A stretch of DNA of 60,016 nucleotides from Saprospiraceae bacterium (GTDB lineage Bacteria; Bacteroidota; Bacteroidia; Chitinophagales; Saprospiraceae). The notes under the pieces were generated by a model. That model saw nothing but the letters and a program-made list of their open reading frames with translations. It had not been told where the DNA came from and did not search any database. Position numbers and translations under genes: made by a program. Below, piece after piece: positions 42,855-54,000 of this stretch (position 1 is the stretch's first letter; every line of letters begins with the position of its first letter). The stretch covers positions 1 to 60,016 of the forward strand of contig JANQPA010000045.1 in the NCBI GenBank assembly GCA_028285545.1, given 5' to 3'.

Positions 42855-44318
42855 ATGGCTACACAGAAACCAAAATCAGAGAATCCTAATCAGACACCTA
42901 TACAGGAAAACCGGACTTTCCGCGAAATATGGTCTGATTTATGGAATGTTACCATAGAATGGTTTGAGGATTTGCTGAATTTGAGAGAAGGGATGAGAGA
43001 TTGGAAGGAAACCAATAAAGAGATCCGCAATAATAAAAAAATAAGAGGAGCCAATGCCTGGTTGCTGATGTGTTCTATCATGATTGCTTCCTTAGGTTTG
43101 GATTTGGATTCTCCAGCAGTTATTATCGGAGCCATGTTAATTTCCCCTCTGATGTCTCCTATTTTAGGGGTAGGATTATCAGTGGCCAGGAATGATAAGG
43201 AATCTTTATCTGTAGCCATTCAACACTTTTTTGTGGCTATTCTAATTGCATTGGCTACCAGTACCTTCTATTTTTGGGCTACGCCTTTTGGTCAAATGAC
43301 TCCCGAAATTGAAGCAAGGACAGCCCCTACTCTTCTAGATGGTTTAGTGGCCGTCTTTGGCGGATTAGCTGGTATCATTTCTATTACCAGAAAGAATATG
43401 ACCAATGCCATTCCCGGAGTTGCAATTGCTACAGCCTTAATGCCTCCCCTTTGTGTAACAGGGTATGGTATCGCCAATGGCAATGCTACCGTTGCACTTA
43501 ATTCATTTTATTTATTTTTTCTAAACTCCTTTTTCATTGCACTGACTGCCTTTATTATTATTAAGCTATTAAAATTTCCTCTAAAAAATTATCAGAAAAA
43601 AGGAGAAAAGAAAAAAACACAGTGGGTGATATTACTTTTTAGCTTAATTATCATACTTCCAAGTGCCAATATTCTCTATAAAATCTATAATCAAAGGCAG
43701 GATGATCTTAATGCCAAAAGATTTATCGCTAAATTTTTCCAGGAAACAAATGGCACCAAATGCCTGGGACATAAATTTTATCCACCTGATACTACTAGTA
43801 CAGACCGTCTATTGGTATTACAATTATTAGGAAAAACCATACCTGAAGATTCAGTCCGTTCTCTGGAATCTAAACTTCCCAATTTTAAATTACCAAACAC
43901 CCGGCTCTCCCTAATTCAAAACTCCAATCTTGGATTAAAGGAACTGAATCGCATGCAATTGGAGTTAAATAATCTCGGGCAGATTGCCGAGAAGCTGGAA
44001 ACCGTTAATGAAGCCAAAAGTCAACAAGAATTACAAATGGAAAAACTCCAAGCGATGGTGGACAGCTTGGTATCCGATTCCATTCCTTTTTCACGAGTTT
44101 GTATGGAAGCAAAAACGGTGTTTCCAAAACTTGAAAAAATCAGTTATGCCAGACTCCAGGAAAATGATTTCAATAAGCCAGTTTCCGAGACCCCTACCTT
44201 TTTAATACACTGGAGTAGGAATAAGTCTAGGTATGAGCGTAACCTGGATGAAAAGAAGTTATTAAATCTATTAAAGATTAGCACAGGTCTTGATACTTTA
44301 CAAATAATTCCCTATTAA
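42855..44318 (+). CDS. DUF389-family membrane protein
   Basis: 487 residues. A soluble N-terminus with the WKETNKEIRNNKKIRGANAWLL lead-in is followed by about six membrane helices containing the DUF389 patterns SPAVIIGAMLISPLMSPILGVG and PGVAIATALMPPLCVTGYG. A further helix near residue 260 is followed by a roughly 210-residue extramembrane tail with a coiled-coil segment (about 365-410, LNNLGQIAEKLETVNEAKSQ). The function of DUF389 is unknown. The gene sits between the LolD-like ATPase and nicotinamidase in one plus-strand run. Confidence 0.88.
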   Translation: MATQKPKSENPNQTPIQENRTFREIWSDLWNVTIEWFEDLLNLREGMRDWKETNKEIRNNKKIRGANAWLLMCSIMIASLGLDLDSPAVIIGAMLISPLMSPILGVGLSVARNDKESLSVAIQHFFVAILIALATSTFYFWATPFGQMTPEIEARTAPTLLDGLVAVFGGLAGIISITRKNMTNAIPGVAIATALMPPLCVTGYGIANGNATVALNSFYLFFLNSFFIALTAFIIIKLLKFPLKNYQKKGEKKKTQWVILLFSLIIILPSANILYKIYNQRQDDLNAKRFIAKFFQETNGTKCLGHKFYPPDTTSTDRLLVLQLLGKTIPEDSVRSLESKLPNFKLPNTRLSLIQNSNLGLKELNRMQLELNNLGQIAEKLETVNEAKSQQELQMEKLQAMVDSLVSDSIPFSRVCMEAKTVFPKLEKISYARLQENDFNKPVSETPTFLIHWSRNKSRYERNLDEKKLLNLLKISTGLDTLQIIPY

Positions 44319-44327
44319 GGATTGCAT

Positions 44328-44942
44328 ATGAAAGCACTACTTTTAATAGACCTACAAAATGATTTTTGCCCTGGTGGAGCTTTAGAAGTAAAAGGAGGAG
44401 ATCAGGTAATCCCCATTGCAAATCAATTGGCGGAAAAATTTGATCTGGTAATAGCAACTCAGGATTGGCACCCTGCTAATCATGGTAGCTTTGCTGCCAA
44501 TCATCCCTGGCGCTATCCTGGGCAGGTGATCGACTTGAATGGACTGGATCAAATCCTCTGGCCAATTCATTGCGTGCAAAATAGTTTTGGTGCGGAATTT
44601 GTAAAAGAGCTGGATACTTCTAACTTTGCAGCGATTTTTCAAAAAGGCACAGATAAAGAAATTGATTCCTACAGTGGATTCTTTGATAATGGTCAACGTA
44701 AAGCCACTGGATTACATGAATATTTACAGGAAAAAGGAATAGATGAGCTTTTCATTATGGGACTTGCCCTGGATTATTGTGTAAAATTTACAGTCCTTGA
44801 TGCCTTGAATTTGAACTATAAAGTCAACCTGATCCTTGATGGAACCAGAGCAGTGAATTTAGAGGAAGGAGACGATCAAAAAGCAGTGGATGAAATGACC
44901 GCAAAAGGTGCTGTGCTTGTGAATTCTGTGGATATAAGTTAG
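44328..44942 (+). CDS. pncA: Nicotinamidase
   Basis: 204 residues of the isochorismatase-like fold. It converts nicotinamide to nicotinate for NAD salvage. Triad Asp8 (LLIDLQNDFCPGG), Lys106 (IFQKGTDKEID) and Cys151 (MGLALDYCVKFT), with the metal-site residues Asp46, His48 (TQDWHP) and His81 (WPIHCVQ), all as in E. coli PncA. ATG at 44328 is preferred over a TTG two codons upstream. It starts 9 bases after the DUF389 gene, so they are probably co-transcribed. Confidence 0.95.
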   Translation: MKALLLIDLQNDFCPGGALEVKGGDQVIPIANQLAEKFDLVIATQDWHPANHGSFAANHPWRYPGQVIDLNGLDQILWPIHCVQNSFGAEFVKELDTSNFAAIFQKGTDKEIDSYSGFFDNGQRKATGLHEYLQEKGIDELFIMGLALDYCVKFTVLDALNLNYKVNLILDGTRAVNLEEGDDQKAVDEMTAKGAVLVNSVDIS

Positions 44943-45049
44943 GCGGTTACAAACGCCCTGAACGAGTTACAAAATCGCTCTGAACAAGGCTTAGAAGCTT
45001 AAAAATGGCGGCCAGAGTCCGTCCCGAACCAAATAAAATAAATTAAAAG

Positions 45050-46297
45050 ATGATGCAAGAAACTATGCTTTCCTCAAAAGACCTTATGGGATTAGAGGAT
45101 AAATACGGAGCACACAACTACCATCCTATTCCGGTTGTATTATCGAAAGGAGAAGGTGTTTTTGTATGGGATGTTGAAGGGAAAAAATACTATGATTTTC
45201 TTTCAGCCTATTCTGCTGTGAATCAGGGGCATTGCCATCCTCGTATCATTAATGCGCTCACCCAACAAGCACAAAATCTTACCTTAACTTCCAGAGCTTT
45301 TTATAACGATATGCTCGGAAGATATGAAAAGTACATGCATGACTATTTCGGTTATGACAAAATTTTACCCGTAAATACTGGTGTAGAAGCATGCGAAACA
45401 GCCGTTAAGATGTGCCGCAAATGGGGTTATGAAGTAAAAGGAATTCCTGAAAATGAAGCCAAGATCATTTTTGTGGCTAATAATTTCTGGGGAAGAACCT
45501 TAGGAGCTATTTCAGCTTCAACAGATAATAACACTACTCGAAATTTTGGGCCATTTATGCCAGGATATGAAGTCATTCCTTATAATGACTTACCAGCATT
45601 ACAAGAAGCATTAGAGGATCCCAATGTGGCAGGGTTTATGGTAGAACCCATTCAGGGAGAAGCTGGAGTATTTGTACCCGATGAAGATTATCTGCCTAAA
45701 GCTTTTCAAATGTGCAAAGAACGCAATGTATTATTCATTGCTGATGAGGTACAAACTGGAATTGCCAGAACTGGAAAATTAATTTGCTGCGATCATCATG
45801 GCTTTCGTCCTGACATATTGGTATTAGGAAAAGCTTTGTCTGGTGGAGTCTTTCCCGTATCAGCAGCTCTGGCCAATAATGAAATTATGGATTGTATCCA
45901 ACCAGGACAGCATGGCTCTACCTTTGGTGGGAATCCACTCGGATGTGCCATTGCAATGGAAGCTTTAGAAGTCATCAAAGATGAAAATTTGGCAGAAAAT
46001 GCTGAACACCTGGGTCAAATCTTTAGAAGTCGAATGCAAAGCAACTTGGTGGACAAATCAGATCTTGTAACACTTGTCAGAGGAAAAGGCCTTCTAAATG
46101 CTATCGTCATAAATGATACTGAAGATAGCTCCACTGCCTGGGATATTTGCATCAAACTATCAGAAAATGGTTTGCTAGCCAAGCCGACTCACGGGAATAT
46201 CATTCGTTTTGCACCTCCTTTAGTGATGACAGAGGAACAGCTACATGAATGTTGTGATATTATTGAATCCACTATTTTGAATTTTCAGGTGGATTAA
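45050..46297 (+). CDS. rocD: Ornithine aminotransferase
   Basis: 415 residues, class III PLP aminotransferase. It converts ornithine and 2-oxoglutarate to glutamate semialdehyde and glutamate. Typical OAT sequences: [89 protein letters not shown] and the PLP lysine in [14 protein letters not shown] (Lys261). The 107-base gap before it contains no clear promoter or hairpin. A T-tailed terminator follows. Confidence 0.95.
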   Translation: MMQETMLSSKDLMGLEDKYGAHNYHPIPVVLSKGEGVFVWDVEGKKYYDFLSAYSAVNQGHCHPRIINALTQQAQNLTLTSRAFYNDMLGRYEKYMHDYFGYDKILPVNTGVEACETAVKMCRKWGYEVKGIPENEAKIIFVANNFWGRTLGAISASTDNNTTRNFGPFMPGYEVIPYNDLPALQEALEDPNVAGFMVEPIQGEAGVFVPDEDYLPKAFQMCKERNVLFIADEVQTGIARTGKLICCDHHGFRPDILVLGKALSGGVFPVSAALANNEIMDCIQPGQHGSTFGGNPLGCAIAMEALEVIKDENLAENAEHLGQIFRSRMQSNLVDKSDLVTLVRGKGLLNAIVINDTEDSSTAWDICIKLSENGLLAKPTHGNIIRFAPPLVMTEEQLHECCDIIESTILNFQVD

Positions 46298-46331
46298 AGC
46301 ATATAAGATCTATACAAAGAATATTTTTTAT

Positions 46332-46372
46332 TAAGGCATGATCCAATTAGGATAATCATGCCTTATTTTTTT
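46332..46372 (+). terminator. Intrinsic terminator of rocD
   Basis: Arms TAAGGCATGAT (46332-46342) and ATCATGCCTTA (46355-46365), an 11-bp perfect stem, followed by T7. It lies 35 bases after the rocD stop and is the clearest conventional terminator in the window. Confidence 0.9.
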
Positions 46373-46468
46373 ACCTATGGGTTATGTTTTGTCCACCTCC
46401 TTCTCTCTTTCCAATGATTAATCTGTTTAGGAATCGAGATTTAAATACAATTAATCCTTAAATTGTAT

Positions 46469-49291
46469 ATGAAATCAATCCATGTTGTTATGGTTAAGCT
46501 GGGAAAACAAATTGCACTGTTCTTAGTCTCTTTTTTACTCCCTACCCTTTCTCATGCGACCTGTAAGTTTATTGGCGCTGCTATGGATAAATGGAGTGAT
46601 GCAGCCAATTGGGATTGTGGTCATGCTCCCTTTCCTGCAGATGATGTAATCATCGAAGCAGGAGATGTCGTTTTGGTAGACGTTGATGTGATGATTGCTG
46701 ATCTCATGATGACAGGTGGCACTTTAGTTGGTCCTGGTAAAACCATTACCATTACGGCTGATTTTGAATGGCAAGGCGGTACGCTGGAAACCAATACTAT
46801 AATTCCTCCTCCCAGTAAGTTGGCCATGAATATGGGTGGGGCCAAAATTTTAAAAAGTGAATTAACTATCGAGGCGGGAAGTAGCGGTGTTTTCGAGGCG
46901 GGAAGCTTTACTATTGATGCCGGTAAATTGATTATCAAAGGAGAGTTTGGTGTTGATTTCAACACGACAATTGCCGAAGGAGTCACTCCGGGTTCAATTG
47001 ATATAAAAGCAGGTGGGAAATTTATTAAAGCCGATGGACCAGGAGGTTTTTTGGAAATAGATGTCGTAGTTGAAAATCTGGGAATAATTGAAGCTGCAAA
47101 AGGAAGTATAGATTTCAATAATATGGTAATGAGTTCTGGAGACATTGCCTCCCTTGTAGGCACTAGTATTAGATTTTTCGATGATAGTATTTTTGGCATG
47201 GGCTCCGACTTTGCCGGAGGTGGAAGTTTCGAGTTCAAAGGTGGAGCCATAACCCTGGATTTTGGTTATGACGGTGCTGTAAATTTAGTTTTTGAGGGTG
47301 CCTCCTCCATTCTATTTGGAAAAACTTTTAAAACAAGTGGGCTCATCTCGCATAAAAGTGGAGATCTTGGAGGTGCAGGTGGTAAATTAATTGCAGCCGG
47401 CACCTATAACTGGGAAGATGGAGACATAGGAGCATCCTTTGAATTGAATATTGATGGAGCAGGTACCCTAAACATCATGGGTATCAGCAGTAAAAGAATT
47501 CCTGGAAAATTAAAAGTAGATGGACTGGCAAAATGGTTTACTACTTCCCTGGCAGTTCCAGCTGGAGGTACCTTAGAAGTGACTGGTATTTTTGAAACAG
47601 ATTTTGACGGGACACTCTCAGGAGTTGCCTTTGGTTCAGTAGGTAGTATCATTAATTCTGGCACAATTGAAAAAAAAGGAGGTGGAGGCATAACTGAAAT
47701 CAACGTCCCAATTTCTAATTCCGGAACCATAAAAGTAAGTAGTGACACCATTGACATTGGTGAAAAGCTTACAAATACCGGAACTGTAAATATAAGCGCA
47801 GGCAATCAGCTCAGACTTTTGGATGGTAGTGATTTTGGTGCAGCCTCTATATTTTTAGGTACAGGTGATATTGATTTTGTACTGGGTTCACATATTATTA
47901 GCTCCTCTTCGGCCATTCCTAATCTACTTGCATTTTTTGGAAGCACCACCACAGTGAGTGGGGCTTTTATGGCTTCTAATGAAGTCTATCTGCTTGGAGG
48001 TACCTTAAAAGGATCTGGTAGTATTAGTTGCAGCGATGCCTTTTTCTATTCAGGGGGTGATCTTGAGCTTAACATTACAATATTGGCCTCCACCAAGATG
48101 GAAATTTATTCCACTGATGCCAAGACTCTTAAAAGTACCATTACTCAAAATGGCACCTTAAAATTACTGGAGAATGCCGTTTTTTCAATGGCTAGCCCTG
48201 GCATTATTAATAATACAAGCACTTTTACCTTTGAAACTGGAACAGATATTTTAAGTTCCGGAACTATTGGAACCATTAATAATACCGGCACGCTTCTATT
48301 TTTAGGAAGCGCAAGTACCAGTACCTTGGCGGTAAACCTAAATAATATGGGAAACCTGACAGGAGTTGGTACTGTTGTCCCTTCTACTTTTACGAATACT
48401 GGCAATACTACCCCAGGCCTTTCACCGGGTGTTATGACCATAGATTCGGATTTTACAAATGGAAAAACCATTTTCATTGAAATAGTAGATAATACAAGTC
48501 CAGGAATGGGCTATGATCAATTGGTTATTAATGGAGATATAAACTTGGAGGACACTTTAACCCTAAGTCAAGGGCCTAGTGTTCCTTTAGCTACCTATAC
48601 GGTCATTCGATGTACCACCAGTCCAACTTGTTTATCCGGAACTTTCGAAAAGGTAAACCTACCAGGAGGGTACTCCATTGCCTATACCGGAAATAGTGTT
48701 GAAATTACTCGAAATTTTTTCTTGCCAGTAGAATTAACTTCCTTTGGAGCCACCTGGACGAATAAGGGAAGTTTATTAAGATGGACCACAAAATCCGAAA
48801 CAAACAACAGTCATTTTGAAATTGAGCGTTCTCTAGACGCCATAAATTTTCAAATGATTGGAACACTGGAAGGAAATGGAACTACCCTGAACCCAAATAA
48901 CTACCAGTTTTTGGACAGCTATTCCGGAGAATATTTATCACAAAAAAATTGGTTGTATTACCGCTTAAAACAAGTGGATTTTGATGGAACTACCAATTAT
49001 TCTTCCATTATATCTATATCTCCTTCCTTTGGTCATTCTGAATTGACCTTAGTCACCTTACAAAATCCTACACAAAATTCACTTCCTATTCAAGTGAATA
49101 TAAAAGATCCATCAAAAATTGATTTATCTATTGTCGACATTTATGGGCGGGTTTTACTCACCGGTTCTCGAGATGCAATTAAGGGTGAGAATTATTTTAG
49201 CTTAGAACTGGATCAACTTCTACCTGGTAGCTATTATTTGATAGCTCAAACTCTAAAGTCAAGAGCAGTTTCCAAATTTTTTAAAAATTAA
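46469..49291 (+). CDS. Large T9SS-sorted surface protein with repetitive beta passenger
   Basis: 940 residues. A signal peptide ends near SHAT (about 31). The passenger (about 35-750) is rich in Gly, Ser, Thr, Ile and Val with many short beta-strand repeats of the pattern G-x-L-x-[IV]-x-[AG]-G (GGTLVGPGKTITITADFEW, AGKLIIKGEFGV, SGTIKVSSDTIDIG), like a parallel beta-helix. A FLPVELTSFGATWTNKGSLL linker, common in T9SS cargo, precedes a fibronectin-like unit and a type A sorting domain (about 860-940: VDIYGRVLL, LLPGSYYLIA, RAVSKFF). It is probably a surface or secreted adhesin-like protein. Confidence 0.85.
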   Translation: MKSIHVVMVKLGKQIALFLVSFLLPTLSHATCKFIGAAMDKWSDAANWDCGHAPFPADDVIIEAGDVVLVDVDVMIADLMMTGGTLVGPGKTITITADFEWQGGTLETNTIIPPPSKLAMNMGGAKILKSELTIEAGSSGVFEAGSFTIDAGKLIIKGEFGVDFNTTIAEGVTPGSIDIKAGGKFIKADGPGGFLEIDVVVENLGIIEAAKGSIDFNNMVMSSGDIASLVGTSIRFFDDSIFGMGSDFAGGGSFEFKGGAITLDFGYDGAVNLVFEGASSILFGKTFKTSGLISHKSGDLGGAGGKLIAAGTYNWEDGDIGASFELNIDGAGTLNIMGISSKRIPGKLKVDGLAKWFTTSLAVPAGGTLEVTGIFETDFDGTLSGVAFGSVGSIINSGTIEKKGGGGITEINVPISNSGTIKVSSDTIDIGEKLTNTGTVNISAGNQLRLLDGSDFGAASIFLGTGDIDFVLGSHIISSSSAIPNLLAFFGSTTTVSGAFMASNEVYLLGGTLKGSGSISCSDAFFYSGGDLELNITILASTKMEIYSTDAKTLKSTITQNGTLKLLENAVFSMASPGIINNTSTFTFETGTDILSSGTIGTINNTGTLLFLGSASTSTLAVNLNNMGNLTGVGTVVPSTFTNTGNTTPGLSPGVMTIDSDFTNGKTIFIEIVDNTSPGMGYDQLVINGDINLEDTLTLSQGPSVPLATYTVIRCTTSPTCLSGTFEKVNLPGGYSIAYTGNSVEITRNFFLPVELTSFGATWTNKGSLLRWTTKSETNNSHFEIERSLDAINFQMIGTLEGNGTTLNPNNYQFLDSYSGEYLSQKNWLYYRLKQVDFDGTTNYSSIISISPSFGHSELTLVTLQNPTQNSLPIQVNIKDPSKIDLSIVDIYGRVLLTGSRDAIKGENYFSLELDQLLPGSYYLIAQTLKSRAVSKFFKN

Positions 49292-49340
49292 AAAAAAAAG
49301 CTGTCTCATCCGGCAGAGTCGGATGAGACAGCTTTTTTTT
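49292..49340. terminator. Long bidirectional terminator
   Basis: Twenty-one-base perfect arms (49292-49312 and 49320-49340; core AAGCTGTCTCATCCG) with a 7-base loop. The A8/T8 runs at the base of the stem suit termination on both strands. It lies exactly between the convergent T9SS-sorted protein gene and the DUF697 gene, with 1 and 2 bases left over. Confidence 0.93.
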
Positions 49341-49342
49341 AT

Positions 49343-49849
49343 CTATTCTTCTTCTTCCTTTTTTTGAGCCTTTTCTTTCATTTCTTCAACCACTTCCTCA
49401 ACCACTTCTTTGCCCTTATTAAATTGTTTTTTGTAAAACTCCTTAAAGCTTTCAGGGTTAATATCATTTAGAGTGCCTCCCTTTGCAAAGTGCTCTTTAA
49501 ATACCAAGCCTGTAGCATAGGTTGAGGCACCTGCGAATGCTGCCAGGGATGCCCCACCCAGGAACCAGCCAAATACAGGAACAGATTTTAGAGAGGATCG
49601 GATTACATAAGCAGGAATTCTACCGCCAATGGTATTGAATAAAGACAAAGTGATGGCCTTCCCTTTTTGAGTATTATAGGGTTTATTATATAATTCGCAT
49701 AACTGCTTAATCATATCAATTTGTACGGCAGATATAGCAATCCAGTCTATGAGCGGCATAGGAAGCCATCCGGGGATTGTAGAAAACCATACATGATTTT
49801 TGATAATCTGATTTGCCTGTTCTTCTTTTTTCACTTTCGATTTAGCCAT
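49343..49849 (-). CDS. DUF697-family membrane protein
   Basis: 168 residues. About 15-125 has the DUF697/YcjF-like pattern: IIKNHVWFSTIPGWLPMPLIDWIAISAVQIDMIKQL, then ITLSLFNTIGGRIPAYVIRS, VPVFGWFLGGASLAAFAGASTYATG, two hydrophobic segments. The C-terminal 30 residues are a Lys/Glu helix (VEEVVEEMKEKAQKKEEEE). The role of the family is unknown; related domains occur next to GTPases. I place the start at ATG 49849 (MAKSKVKKEEQ) rather than the frame opening 25 codons earlier. Confidence 0.82.
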   Translation of the reverse strand: MAKSKVKKEEQANQIIKNHVWFSTIPGWLPMPLIDWIAISAVQIDMIKQLCELYNKPYNTQKGKAITLSLFNTIGGRIPAYVIRSSLKSVPVFGWFLGGASLAAFAGASTYATGLVFKEHFAKGGTLNDINPESFKEFYKKQFNKGKEVVEEVVEEMKEKAQKKEEEE

Positions 49850-50005
49850 TATGTAGTTATTTTCTTTAGAAATGATAAAGAGGTTTAATTGTATCTTATT
49901 TATAATTAGACGCTTAGTAAGCACAACCTGGATTCAAAAATGTGCAATAATTATCTCCAAAATCGAAATTTTTCGACAGAGATAGGGTTAAATGCTATTT
50001 TCAGC

Positions 50006-50569
50006 TTAAAATTCACAATTGCAATTCTCCAATTTAATGGTTCTTTTCGGTTTATAATCCCCGGCATCACCAATACCTAGGACCTCTAATCGGTTAACCA
50101 TTTTATTATAAATTCTCCTTTCCATTAAATCTGTTCCACATTGGTTCAACTTGGTAAGGTAATCACATGCATTCTTATTGGAAGGAATGGCTAATCGGGC
50201 CCTAAAATATTCTTTGTTATTGCAAATGACCTTTTCAAAATGATGCACATATACCAGGTGGATGTACTCAGTATAAACTCCCCGACCATAAGGAATTCCA
50301 AAAAACCAGTCTTTTTTTGAGCTTAATTTGCGCTGAAGTAATCTTGTATTTTCTATGCCACAATCCCCATTCTCAAAAGCCAAAACAGCCTTTTGATTGG
50401 TTCTCGGTTCATAAGCTACAAGCTGTTTGTAAATGCTTAAATCCGATCCGCTGACATTTTCAGCCTTAATAAATTGTCCTTTGGGGTCAAAAACACTAAA
50501 GAGAATAAAAAAAAGAAGCATTCCTAAACCTAGAAGAACAATTTTGTTACTTTGCCATCTTGATTCCAT
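50006..50569 (-). CDS. Membrane-anchored Cys-rich extracytoplasmic protein, unknown
   Basis: 187 residues. A short positively charged N-terminus and one membrane helix (about 9-27) lead to a roughly 155-residue soluble part with six cysteines (ENGDCGIEN, VICNN, NACDYL, NQCGTD, and CNC near the end), which suggests disulfides in the periplasm. I recognise no family. It stands alone, 81 bases upstream of the DUF697 frame on the same strand. Confidence 0.65.
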   Translation of the reverse strand: MESRWQSNKIVLLGLGMLLFFILFSVFDPKGQFIKAENVSGSDLSIYKQLVAYEPRTNQKAVLAFENGDCGIENTRLLQRKLSSKKDWFFGIPYGRGVYTEYIHLVYVHHFEKVICNNKEYFRARLAIPSNKNACDYLTKLNQCGTDLMERRIYNKMVNRLEVLGIGDAGDYKPKRTIKLENCNCEF

Positions 50570-51082
50570 AGCGTCGAATGATTAATTTAATTCAAAGATC
50601 AGAAGAATCTGGATAAAAGGAAAGAGCGGGCCTGGTAATGGTCAGCACCCTTGAAAACCCAGAATAAAAGAAATAAAAAACCAAGTTTTTCAGAATCAAA
50701 TTTGGTAGAGATTTAAAAAGCTTTCTTTACTTCGAAAATGTTACGAATAAATAACATGGGCGTCTAATAGAGGTCAGGTAAAAAAGAATGATTTGAAAAA
50801 TAAATTCGCTGATGGGTACTTATTTTGAGCTTGCGACACAAATAGTATTCAAGCAAGTTGGGTAAAACAGGAGCTTGTGTTAATTTTTTTATAAATTCGT
50901 CACATATAAACAATCTCAAATTGTTGTTAGGGTTGAAAAAAGTAGACAATCAAAGCAAGTGACCTATCGTTAAAGCGTTTAAGAGCACGTTAAAAAGTAC
51001 CTTGAAGAAAAATGCAGAATCTGCTACTGAAAAAAAGGAACCATATCACTCATATTAATATTAGCAAAATAATCCTTTCTAT
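50570..51082. other. Divergent intergenic region (513 bp)
   Basis: AT-rich gap between the anchored Cys-rich protein (minus) and the large TPR protein (plus). A 61-codon open frame exists on the minus strand at 50764-50949, but its composition and lack of context make it unconvincing. I see no hairpin or repeat of the kind found in other gaps and no clear promoter. Confidence 0.5.
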
Positions 51083-54000
51083 ATGATGGCTAAAAAATTC
51101 GTCCTGCTGGGGGGATTTGTATTATTATCTACCCTACTGTTTTCCCAAAAAACGACCATTTATACCGAAGCTAATCGGACATATAAAGAAGGTCAGGATT
51201 TTTATGATAAAGGTTTGTTTGCTCAGGCTCAAAAAAAGTTTGAGGAAGTTACCACCATGCTAAGACCCATAAATGAAGCACAGGCAGGTATGCTTTTAGA
51301 TCATGCCGAGCTTGGATATGTAAAATGTGCAGTACGGCTGGAACAAATCGATGGAGAAAAAAATCTTATCAATTTTATCAGAAACAAGAAGCCCGATCCA
51401 ATCTATGATGAAGCCTTACTTGAAATAGCTACCTATTATTTTAATGCAAGGGAGTATCAGAAGGCTAATGAATTTTATGATCAGGTGCCCACCCTTGGCA
51501 TGAAAAATTCGGAACGTTCCGAAATAAAATTTAAAATGGGTTATGGGTATTTTGCCCAAAAACAATTTGCCAATGCCAAACGCTCCTTTTTGGAAATAAA
51601 GGATCTTCAAGGTGATTATTTTTATCCCTCTAATTATTATCTGGGACTCTGTTATTTCTTTGATGGAGATTACGATGCCTCCATAAGACATTTAAAACTA
51701 GCAGAAACCTCCTCTGATTATGATGATGAGATCCCCTATTATTTGACCCAAATCTTCTTTGCTCAACGTCGTTTTGATGAGCTGATCGCATACGCGGAGC
51801 CTAAATTGAATATGCGTGGCTTAGATAATAAGAAAGAGATGTATCAGCTGGTGGGCCAATCTTATTTTGAAAAAAGTAATTATTCACAAGCTCTTACCTA
51901 CCTTGATTATTATGCCTCCCGCAGCAAAAAACTAAGAGAAGAAGAATTTTACCAGTTGGGTTTTGCCCAATATCAGGTAGGCAAATATGAAGAGGCCATA
52001 GAAAGTTTTAAAGAATTGTCTGATGCCAATTCCTTAATTGGACAAAACTCCATGTTCTATCTCGCTGATTGTTATTTAAAGACAGGACAAAAAAGAAACG
52101 CATTGACTCCCCTTGCCACTGCCAAAAAAATGGAGTTTGATCCTCAAATTCAAGAGGATGCTATCTTTAACCATGCTAAATTGGCCTATGAACTCAATCA
52201 ACCTAAAATAGCCATCACCGACCTTCAATTGATTCAGCCAGAGTCTAGATATTATCTTGAATCTCAGCAACTGATGAGTCGCATATTTTTGAACTACCGC
52301 GACTATCAACAAGCACTCGATATTCTGGATAACATCCCTAATAAAACTCCGCAATTATTAGAAACTTATCAAAAGGTAGCTCTTTATAGGGGTCTTCAGC
52401 TGATGCAAGATCAGCAACCAGGGGTAGCTAAAGCGTATTTTGATAAATCCCTACAATACTCCTTTGATCAAAAATCTAAAGCAGTAGCCATTTACTGGCT
52501 TGGAGAAATCGCCCACCAGGAAAAACAATATCCGGCGAGTATTCAATTAATGAATCAATTCCTTACCCTAGCTCAAACCCAAAGAAATTTACCTGATGAA
52601 TCTTCGGTATTTACGGCTAATTACGTACAGGGTTATAATTATTTTAAGCAGGAAAACTATACAGCTGCAGAGCAGTATTTTGCTTTTGTAGTAGATGGGG
52701 TAAAAAGAAACCAATCTTTTATCCAAAATACACAGATCAGTAATCAGATTCTAGGGGATGCTACCATGCGGGCAGGAGATTGCTTGTTTAAAAGGAATCA
52801 ATATCAGGCAGCAGTCACATTTTATGATGATGCAATTGCCAACCGTTATAGTGGCTATGATTATGCCATTTTCCAAAAAGCTATAATTGAAGGGCTTAGA
52901 GGACGTACTACCGATAAGTTAATTGCTTTGGAACGCATTCCAAAGGAATTTCCTAAATCTGAGTTTGCGGATGATGCTCTCCTGGCTCTTGGATCGACCT
53001 ATCAGGAAATGGGTAAACTTAATGAGGCATCAGGTCCTTTGCAGCGTCTGGTTAGTCAATATAAAAAGAGCTCTCCTCTTATTAATCAAGCTTATATGAG
53101 GCTGGGATTAATAAGTTATAATGGAGGTAATCTTAATTCAGCTATTAGTTATTACAAACAAGTATTAGATAATAATCCAGAGCCTGCAGAAACTACTCAG
53201 GCATTGGGTGCCCTCCGCGAAATCTACGTGGATGACCTGGGGCGTCCAGATGATTATTTTTCATTGCTGAGATCTACAGGATTAACAGTAGACAACTTTG
53301 AACGAGACTCTCTTAATTATGAAGCTGCTATGGGACGTTTTGCCTCTGGTGATTATCAAAGGGCCATATCGGCTTTCACCAGTTACATCCAGAATTTCCC
53401 AACTGGCTGGTATTTGCTGGATGCCTATTTTAACAGAGGAGAATCCAATAGCTTTACCCGTCAATTTGATGCAGCTTTGGATGATTATGAGTTCGTAGTA
53501 CAAAAAGGTCCTAGTCGCTTTTATATGAAAGCCCTGGAAAAAGCAGCCATTATTTCTTATAACCACTCCCAGAATTTCCAAAAATCCTATGAGTACTATA
53601 CCTTATTAGAAACGGCTGCCACCGAACCAGAGAAAGTATTCGATGCTCAACTTGGAGCACTAAGAAGTGCTTATAGAAGCAATAATACCCAAGCCGTTTA
53701 TAATCTTTCAAGCAAAGTTGCCAATAATCCGAGTGCCACCACCGAACAGAAAGCTTCCGCTAATTTCTATTCCGGAAAGCTTGCTTTCGATCAAGGTGAT
53801 TTCGATAATGCCCTGCGAGCCTTTTTACAGGTAAGTCAGTCCGTAAATAATGAACAAGGGGCTGAGGCAAGGTATTTAACGGCAGATATCTACTATCGAA
53901 AAGGACAATTAGATCAAGCCAAACAAATTACACTTAGCGCCAATCAGGAAAGTTCTGCCTTCCCCTATTGGGTTGCCAAGAGTGTACTATTATTAGGTAC

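Noticed and set aside
46621-47250. 209-codon minus-strand frame within the large T9SS-sorted protein
   Set aside because: It is a shadow of a repetitive Gly/Thr-rich gene; its Pro/Ser-rich product has no start context or domain.
50764-50949. 61-codon minus-strand frame in the 513-base gap
   Set aside because: No signal, domain or context; it is probably chance in an AT-rich gap.
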